Below are positions 5,576-10,036 of a DNA stretch of 10,036 bases, piece after piece. Under the pieces are notes generated by a model. It did no database searches. It was not told the DNA's origin and saw only the letters and a program-made list of their open reading frames with translations. The number at the start of each line of letters is the position of its first letter. Within the stretch, counting starts at the first letter, position 1. Source of the stretch: an uncultured beta proteobacterium (GTDB lineage: Bacteria > Pseudomonadota > Gammaproteobacteria > Burkholderiales > Burkholderiaceae_C); contig CAIMHL010000600.1 of NCBI GenBank assembly GCA_903840825.1, positions 1-10,036 of the forward strand, in the 5' to 3' direction. The position numbers were made by a program, and so were the translations under genes.

Positions 5576-8500
5576 AACGGGCTTAACTTTTGGCTCAAGG
5601 CTTCAAACTGGAACTGCTGGGCCAAGGGGCGCAGCACGGCGACAAGGTCACGGCAATGCGGCTCGCTGGCGTCCAGGGCGTCAAGCTGGTTCATGATGCC
5701 GCGGTAATAGCCCAGGGCCACCACTTCGCGCAGCGCCTCAAGGGCGGCTGGGCTGGGCAGGTTTGAGGACGCTGGCAATGCACCCAGCTCGGGGCGCGGG
5801 GCTTGCAGCGCGGGGGCGGGAAACGCAGGCTCAGCAGGTGCAGCCTCCAGCCACACCAAAGACAAACGGCGCTCCAGCCAGTCCAGCAGCTCGGAGTGGC
5901 GCACGGGTTTCAGGTGAAAGTCTTCCGCAGGAATGCCCACATCGTTGTCCAGCCCCTTGTCAAACGCATTGGCGGAGACGATGGCAATAGCAGCCGCTCC
6001 TGCGCCGGGGCGCCTTAGTGCGCGCAGGCGGCGGATGGTTTCCCAGCCGTCAATGCCGGGCATGGCGAGGTCCATAAAAATCACGTCAGGCTGGTAACCG
6101 CTGGTGATCAGGTCCAAGCAGTCGTGGCCGCTGGCGGCGGTGCGCAACTCAAAACCCAGCGGTTGCAACAACTGAATAACCAGCTCACGGTCAGCCTCTT
6201 CGTTGTCCACCACCAGCACGCGCAGGCGCGGCCCCACATACCCGAGCCGAGCCTTGCGTCGGTGGGTGCGGGGGCTGTTGACTGAGGAGCCCGACAAGGA
6301 CAGCGCCCCCACGGCGCCCGCTGTTTCCCGCACCTTGGGCAAAAATAGCTTCACCTTGAACACCGAGCCCAGCCCCGGCGTGCTGGCCACGGTCAGTTCA
6401 CCGCCCATCAGGTCGGTCAGCATTTTGGCAATGGTGAGCCCCAGGCCTGAGCCGGGTGCTGTGCTGCCCGCTGTATTGGCGCGGGTGAAGGGCTCAAAAA
6501 TACGCGCCAGCGCCTGCAGGTCCATCCCCGGCCCGGTGTCTTCAATATCGATGGTGGCCATTTCGCGGGCGTAGCGAAGGCGAAACGTGACCTGCCCGGC
6601 GGGGGTGAACTTGATGGCGTTGCCCAGCAGGTTGATCAAAATCTGGCGCACCCGTTTTTCGTCAGCCCGCACCACCTCGGGCAGCACGCCTAAAGCCTCA
6701 AACTTAAAGGCCAGCCCCTTGGACTGAGCCTCCAGCTCAAACATGCTGGCCATGTCTTGCACAAACTCGGCAAAGTACATGGGCTTCACATTGAGCGTGA
6801 GCTTGCCACTCTCAATATGGGCAATGTCCAGCGTACCCTCAATCAAGGAGAGCAAATGCTCGCCGCCCCGCTTGATGACGCTCACCGCCTGCTTGCGGTG
6901 CGCGGGAATGCTGGGGTCTTCGCCCATGAGTTGGGCGTAGCCCAGAATGCTGTTGAGCGGGGTACGCAACTCGTGGCTGATGGCGCTGATGTAGCGACTT
7001 TTGGCCTGGTTGGCCATATCGGCCGAATGGCGCGCCAGGTCAGCGGCGTGGCGGGCTTCTTCGGCCACTAAGGTGGCGTTTTGCAAGGCCTCATCGGTTT
7101 GGCGGTGCAGCTCAATCTCGCGCATGAGCAGGTGAGTTTGGCGGTTGGACTCTTCTTGCGCCACTTGGCGGCTTTTGTGCGCCAGCACCACCCACCAAGC
7201 CACCAGCCCGGCAATCAACAGCAGCGCCATATAAACTTTTAAAAACCCAGCGCGCAAGGCCTCTTGCGGGGCGGGCAAGACAGAGGTCGCCTCACCCGCG
7301 AAGGCTTGCAACTCTTGGTGGTACAGCAAGCCCAGCACGCCGGCCAACACCGGCACGATGACCACCATCAGCAGCAAAAAGTACCCCAGCCCGTTGTCTA
7401 GCGTAGCCCAAAGGCGCCGGGGCAGCAGCCAACGCAGAGCCGCCTGCCACTGCGTTTTAAGCGAAGCGTGGGGCTTGCACAGGTCATCGCAGCGGGCGTC
7501 CAGCGTGCAGCACAAAGAGCAAATGGGGCCTTGGTAGGCGGGGCAATGGGCCATATCAGGCCCCTCGTAGTCGTGCTCGCAAATCACGCAGCGGTGGATG
7601 GTGGTGTGCGGGTGGGCGCTAGCCTGCTGGGCAACGGGTTTGATGTCGATGACGCTTTGGCGGGCAATGTAGTACTTGCCTTGGGTGGCCCAGGCGATCA
7701 GCGGTGCGCTGATAAAAGCGGTACCCAGCGCAATCAGGGCCGAGAAGGCCTGCGCCAGTTCGCCAAAAAACCCGAGGTGCGCCGTGACCGACAACACCGA
7801 GGCCAGCGCCATCGCGCCCACGCCCACGGGGTTGATGTCATAAAGATGCGCGCGCTTGAACTCAATGCCTTTCGGGCTCAAGCCCAATGGTTTGTTGATG
7901 ACCAAATCAGCCACCACCGTCATCATCCAGGCAATGGCGATGTTGGAGTAAAGCCCCAACACGTCTCCCAGCGCCTGAAATACGTTCATCTCCATCAGCA
8001 TGAAGGCAATCAGCGTGTTGAACACCACCCACACCACGCGGCCCGGGTGGCTGTGCGTGAGGCGCGAGAAAAAGTTGGACCAGGCCAGCGAACCTGCGTA
8101 GGCGTTGGTGACGTTGATTTTGAGCTGGGAGATCACCACAAACAAAGCGGTGGCCGCGACAGCCCAGCCGTAGTTGGGGAACACATATTCATAAGCGGCC
8201 AAATACATTTGATTCGGGTCCACCGCCCGCTCCAGCGGCACGGCGTGGCTGATGGCCAAAAATGCCAAGAGCGCCCCGCCCAGCATTTTCAACACCCCCA
8301 GCACCACCCAACCCGGCCCACCCACCAGCACGCCCCACCACCAGCGGCGGGCGTTGGACTTGGTTTTGACGGGCATGAAGCGCAGGTAGTCAGCCTGTTC
8401 GCCCATTTGCGTCACCAAGGCAATGCCCACGGTTAAAGCCGCACCAAACAAGGGCAGGCTAAAGCCCGCATCCACCCCGCGCTCCCCGATGTAGTGCACC

Positions 8501-9153
8501 ACGCCCGAAAAAGCACCAGGATCGCGCACCAACACATAAGCAAAAGGCACCACCAACATCACCAGCCAGATCGGCTGGGTCCAGACTTGCAAGCGGCTGA
8601 TGGTGGAGACGCCGAAGGTGACCAAGGGAATGACCACCAGCGCACAAATTAAGTAACCCCAGCGCGGCGGCACGCCCAGCGCCAACTCCAGCGCGTAAGC
8701 CATGACGGCTGCCTCCAGCGCAAAGAAGATAAACGTGAAGGAGGCGTAAATGAGCGAGGTGAACGTGGAGCCAATGTAGCCAAAGCCCGCGCCCCGGGTG
8801 AGCAAGTCCATGTCCACGCCATAGCGGGCGGCGTAAATGCTGATGGGCAAACCGGCCAAAAAGATGATGAGGCCAGTGGCCAAAATAGCCCAAAAGGCGT
8901 TGGTGAAGCCGTATTGCACCAGCAAGGTGGCGCCCACGGCTTCCAAAATAAGAAAGGAAGCAGCGCCAAACGCGGTGTTGGCCACGCGCCACTCAGACCA
9001 TTTGCGAAAGCGCTGGGGCGTGAAACGCAGGGCGTAGTCTTCCAGCGTTTCGCTGGCCACCCAGGCGTTGTAGTCGCGGCGCACCAAGGTAATGCGCTGC
9101 GGCGCTTCAGCGGGCGCTTCGGCGGGGATGAGGGCTGCGGCGTCTTGGATCAC
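5572..9153 (-). CDS. NCS1 permease-fused hybrid sensor histidine kinase
   Basis: A 1193-residue inner-membrane sensor. Residues about 40-495 form a complete NCS1-type permease with roughly 12 membrane segments (for example LLTRGAGFGYIGSTF at 117-131, QMGEQADYLRFMP at 249-261, QLKINVTNAYAGSLAWSNFF at 343-362). Residues 520-560 are Cys-rich (C522, C525, C537, C545, C548, C549, C555, C559), a likely zinc site. Two more membrane helices follow (about 588-611, 638-657), then a coiled coil (660-720), HisKA with H727 (SHELRTPLNS), HATPase (N box around 841-850, DTGPGMD, GSGLGLTIAK), and a receiver with D983, D1028 (MDLAMPGIDG) and K1082. The helical C-terminus (1135-1193) has no clear HPt histidine. 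The start is GTG at 9151-9153; a stop lies seven codons upstream and the next internal ATG is residue 114. NCS1 proteins carry nucleobases, allantoin and hydantoins; here the module probably senses, and may also transport. Kinase-to-regulator signalling is supported by the 4-nt overlap with the downstream gene. Confidence 0.93.
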   Translation of the reverse strand: MIQDAAALIPAEAPAEAPQRITLVRRDYNAWVASETLEDYALRFTPQRFRKWSEWRVANTAFGAASFLILEAVGATLLVQYGFTNAFWAILATGLIIFLAGLPISIYAARYGVDMDLLTRGAGFGYIGSTFTSLIYASFTFIFFALEAAVMAYALELALGVPPRWGYLICALVVIPLVTFGVSTISRLQVWTQPIWLVMLVVPFAYVLVRDPGAFSGVVHYIGERGVDAGFSLPLFGAALTVGIALVTQMGEQADYLRFMPVKTKSNARRWWWGVLVGGPGWVVLGVLKMLGGALLAFLAISHAVPLERAVDPNQMYLAAYEYVFPNYGWAVAATALFVVISQLKINVTNAYAGSLAWSNFFSRLTHSHPGRVVWVVFNTLIAFMLMEMNVFQALGDVLGLYSNIAIAWMMTVVADLVINKPLGLSPKGIEFKRAHLYDINPVGVGAMALASVLSVTAHLGFFGELAQAFSALIALGTAFISAPLIAWATQGKYYIARQSVIDIKPVAQQASAHPHTTIHRCVICEHDYEGPDMAHCPAYQGPICSLCCTLDARCDDLCKPHASLKTQWQAALRWLLPRRLWATLDNGLGYFLLLMVVIVPVLAGVLGLLYHQELQAFAGEATSVLPAPQEALRAGFLKVYMALLLIAGLVAWWVVLAHKSRQVAQEESNRQTHLLMREIELHRQTDEALQNATLVAEEARHAADLARHSADMANQAKSRYISAISHELRTPLNSILGYAQLMGEDPSIPAHRKQAVSVIKRGGEHLLSLIEGTLDIAHIESGKLTLNVKPMYFAEFVQDMASMFELEAQSKGLAFKFEALGVLPEVVRADEKRVRQILINLLGNAIKFTPAGQVTFRLRYAREMATIDIEDTGPGMDLQALARIFEPFTRANTAGSTAPGSGLGLTIAKMLTDLMGGELTVASTPGLGSVFKVKLFLPKVRETAGAVGALSLSGSSVNSPRTHRRKARLGYVGPRLRVLVVDNEEADRELVIQLLQPLGFELRTAASGHDCLDLITSGYQPDVIFMDLAMPGIDGWETIRRLRALRRPGAGAAAIAIVSANAFDKGLDNDVGIPAEDFHLKPVRHSELLDWLERRLSLVWLEAAPAEPAFPAPALQAPRPELGALPASSNLPSPAALEALREVVALGYYRGIMNQLDALDASEPHCRDLVAVLRPLAQQFQFEALSQKLSPL

Positions 9154-9163
9154 CCTGTGACGG

Positions 9164-9179
9164 TGCAGTTTTCATGCCA
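9164..9179 (-). promoter_or_regulatory. Candidate sigma-54 promoter for the transporter-kinase operon
   Basis: On the minus strand the sequence TGGCATGAAAACTGCA matches the sigma-54 consensus TGGCACG-N4-TTGCW at all but two fixed positions and keeps the diagnostic GG-N10-GC spacing exactly. With the C of the -12 GC at 9165, the predicted +1 is 9153, which is the first base of the GTG start codon. That would give a leaderless transcript, or the real start of transcription or translation is slightly different. No activator site was confidently found. Confidence 0.45.
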
Positions 9180-9200
9180 CGGTGTGATGCTTTGTACGGA

Positions 9201-9216
9201 CGGCACGGGTTTTGCA
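9201..9216 (+). promoter_or_regulatory. Candidate sigma-54 promoter for the urease operon
   Basis: CGGCACGGGTTTTGCA differs from the sigma-54 consensus TGGCACG-N4-TTGCW only in the first base, with exact GG-N10-GC spacing (GG 9202-9203, GC 9214-9215). The predicted +1 is about 9227, 2 nt before the ureA ATG. Nitrogen-limited (NtrC, sigma-54) control of urease or of its activators is well known in other proteobacteria. The near absence of a 5' leader agrees with the lack of a Shine-Dalgarno sequence before ureA but is unusual for a sigma-54 promoter. Confidence 0.55.
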
Positions 9217-9228
9217 TTGGTTAAACCC

Positions 9229-9531
9229 ATGGAACTTACCCCCCGCGAAAAAGACAAGCTGCTCATTTTTACCGCCGGTTTGCTGGCCGAACGCCGCAAA
9301 GCCCGTGGCCTGAAACTGAACTATCCCGAGGCTCTGGCCTTTATAAGTGCCGCCGTTATGGAAGGCGCCCGCGATGGCAAAACTGTCGCCCAGCTGATGA
9401 GTTTCGGGCGCACCCTGCTGAGCCGCGAGGACGTCATGGACGGCATCGCCGAGATGATCCCCGACATTCAGGTGGAAGCCACCTTCCCCGACGGCACCAA
9501 ACTGGTCACCGTACACCAGCCGATTGTTTGA
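9229..9531 (+). CDS. ureA: Urease gamma subunit
   Basis: A 100-residue structural subunit of the nickel enzyme urease, which hydrolyses urea to ammonia and carbamate in the cytoplasm. The full protein is standard UreA: start MELTPREKDKLLIFTAGLLA, then ERRKARGLKLNYPEALAFIS, the GKTVAQLM segment around residue 50, and an end at VTVHQPIV. Length is exactly that of the family. The ATG at 9229-9231 was chosen because it gives this conserved start; the frame runs far upstream only as antisense of the kinase. No ribosome binding site is visible. ureA is the first gene of the operon here, with no ureD before it as in Klebsiella-type clusters. It is divergent from the transporter-kinase, 75 bp away. 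Confidence 0.96.
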   Translation: MELTPREKDKLLIFTAGLLAERRKARGLKLNYPEALAFISAAVMEGARDGKTVAQLMSFGRTLLSREDVMDGIAEMIPDIQVEATFPDGTKLVTVHQPIV

Positions 9532-9550
9532 CCCCAATAAACCACGCCCC

Positions 9551-9736
9551 ATGCAAAACAAACTACGATTTAAATTGATAGCTGTTCTAGCACTGTCCAC
9601 GGTCACCACAGCCGTTTTCGCTCACAACGGCCACGGCCTGGAAGGCTCGCATTGGCACGCCACAGATGCGGGGAGTTTTGTGGTGTTGGGGGCGGTCGTG
9701 GCGCTGGCCGTTTGGCTGTCGCGCCGTGGCAAGTGA
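9551..9736 (+). CDS. Small His-rich exported or membrane protein within the urease operon
   Basis: A 61-residue protein of unknown function between ureA and ureB. It has a typical signal peptide (basic MQNKLRFK, hydrophobic core LIAVLALSTVTTAV, cleavage after AVFA at residue 24). The predicted mature start HNGHGLEGSHWH has four histidines in 12 residues, followed by one membrane helix (about 42-56) and a basic end (SRRGK). The mature start resembles the H-x-G-H start of HupE/UreJ nickel-permease proteins, but the rest of that fold is missing. The ATG at 9551 lies 19 nt after the ureA stop and its own stop is 7 nt before ureB, so it belongs to the operon. A role in metal (nickel) handling is possible but is inference. 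Part of its signal peptide is encoded by sequence like the repeat at 4540. Confidence 0.7.
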   Translation: MQNKLRFKLIAVLALSTVTTAVFAHNGHGLEGSHWHATDAGSFVVLGAVVALAVWLSRRGK

Positions 9737-9743
9737 GGCCCTC

Positions 9744-10036
9744 ATGACGCCTGGCGAACTCATCACCGACGGCCCCGACCACATCATCAACCCCGGTCGG
9801 CGCACGCACACACTCGTTGTGCAAAACAGCTCAGACCGCCCCATACAGGTGGGCTCGCACTACCACTTTGCCGAGATCAATGGTGCCCTTGGTTTTGACC
9901 GCTTGGCCGCCCAAGGCATGCGTTTGAACATTGCCTCTGGGCTGGCGGTTCGGTTCGAGCCCGGTCAGCAACGCACCGTGGAGTTGGTGGACTATGCGGG
10001 TGACCGTGTGGTCTTTGGTTTTAGGGGCTTAACGCA
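9744..10036 (+). CDS. ureB: Urease beta subunit (C-terminus cut by window edge)
   Basis: The frame from ATG 9744 reads MTPGELITDGPDHIINPGRR, then RPIQVGSHYHFAEINGALGF, and later AVRFEPGQQRTVELVDYAGD, the standard UreB core. It is open to the window end with 97 complete codons, so only a few residues are missing compared with the usual length of about 100. UreB packs with UreA and UreC in the urease holoenzyme and has no catalytic metal ligands of its own. A GTGAGG ribosome binding site (9733-9738, overlapping the stop of the small upstream gene) lies 5 nt before the ATG. ureC and the accessory genes are expected to the right. Confidence 0.96.
   Translation, partial: MTPGELITDGPDHIINPGRRTHTLVVQNSSDRPIQVGSHYHFAEINGALGFDRLAAQGMRLNIASGLAVRFEPGQQRTVELVDYAGDRVVFGFRGLT

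Noticed and set aside
7468..8436. A 322-codon open frame on the plus strand inside the transporter-kinase gene
   Set aside because: It is antisense to the permease part of the kinase, is rich in His, Gln, Arg and Gly as expected from a GC-biased complementary frame, and shows no domain. The minus-strand protein is clearly real.
9151..9165. CACC-N7-GGTG inverted repeat considered as an NtrC binding site
   Set aside because: NtrC sites have GCACC-N5-GGTGC; here the spacing is 7 and the outer bases do not pair. It also overlaps the -12 region of the candidate kinase promoter.
1..10036. CRISPR arrays, tRNA or rRNA genes, insertion sequences
   Set aside because: I saw no regularly spaced repeats, tRNA-like cloverleaf segments, rRNA sequence or transposase frames on either strand.

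Overview
The window looks like a chromosomal segment from a betaproteobacterium of the order Burkholderiales, most likely the Comamonadaceae (a Rhodoferax-, Polaromonas- or Limnohabitans-like organism). This rests on protein character (urea ABC transporter UrtA, urease UreA/UreB, SlyX, 4-hydroxyphenylpyruvate dioxygenase), moderate-to-high GC with AT-rich intergenic gaps, and an intergenic motif (ATAGCTGCT...CTAGAGGCCAAAA) that I remember as common in that family. No 16S or other marker is present, so the placement is inference.

Layout, left to right. (1) 1-420, minus: the N-terminal part of urtA, the urea-binding protein of an ABC importer whose operon continues leftwards out of the window. 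(2) 554-1659, minus: a compact unit of an unrecognised 200-residue protein, a small HNH nuclease-like protein translationally coupled to it (ATGA overlap), and slyX. (3) 1808-3437, plus: hppD (tyrosine catabolism) and a VOC-fold metalloprotein 16 nt downstream, forming an operon. (4) 3557-3868, plus: a small membrane protein behind a cluster of hairpins, one of which would hide its ribosome binding site. (5) 3892-4532, plus: a toxin-first RelE/HigB-type toxin-antitoxin pair preceded by two adjacent palindromes. (6) 4598-9153, minus: a two-gene signalling operon, with a 1193-residue fusion of an NCS1-type nucleobase/allantoin permease, a cysteine-rich module and a hybrid histidine kinase, coupled by a 4-nt overlap to a REC-LuxR response regulator. 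(7) 9229-10036, plus: the start of the urease operon, ureA, a small His-rich membrane protein, and ureB (cut by the window edge).

The most interesting unit is the transporter-kinase and its regulator, transcribed divergently from urease. NCS1 permeases carry cytosine, uracil, allantoin, hydantoins and related compounds, several of which are broken down to urea or ammonia. Their use as the sensory head of a kinase beside urease suggests a nitrogen-compound sensor. The 75-bp gap between kinase and ureA contains two back-to-back sequences close to the sigma-54 -24/-12 consensus, one facing each way. Both place the predicted transcription start within about 2 nt of the start codon, and neither gene has a clear Shine-Dalgarno site. 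This supports shared nitrogen control and possibly leaderless or near-leaderless messages, but it is unproven. Urea uptake (urtA) and urease lie at opposite ends of the window, separated by about 9 kb of mostly unrelated genes.
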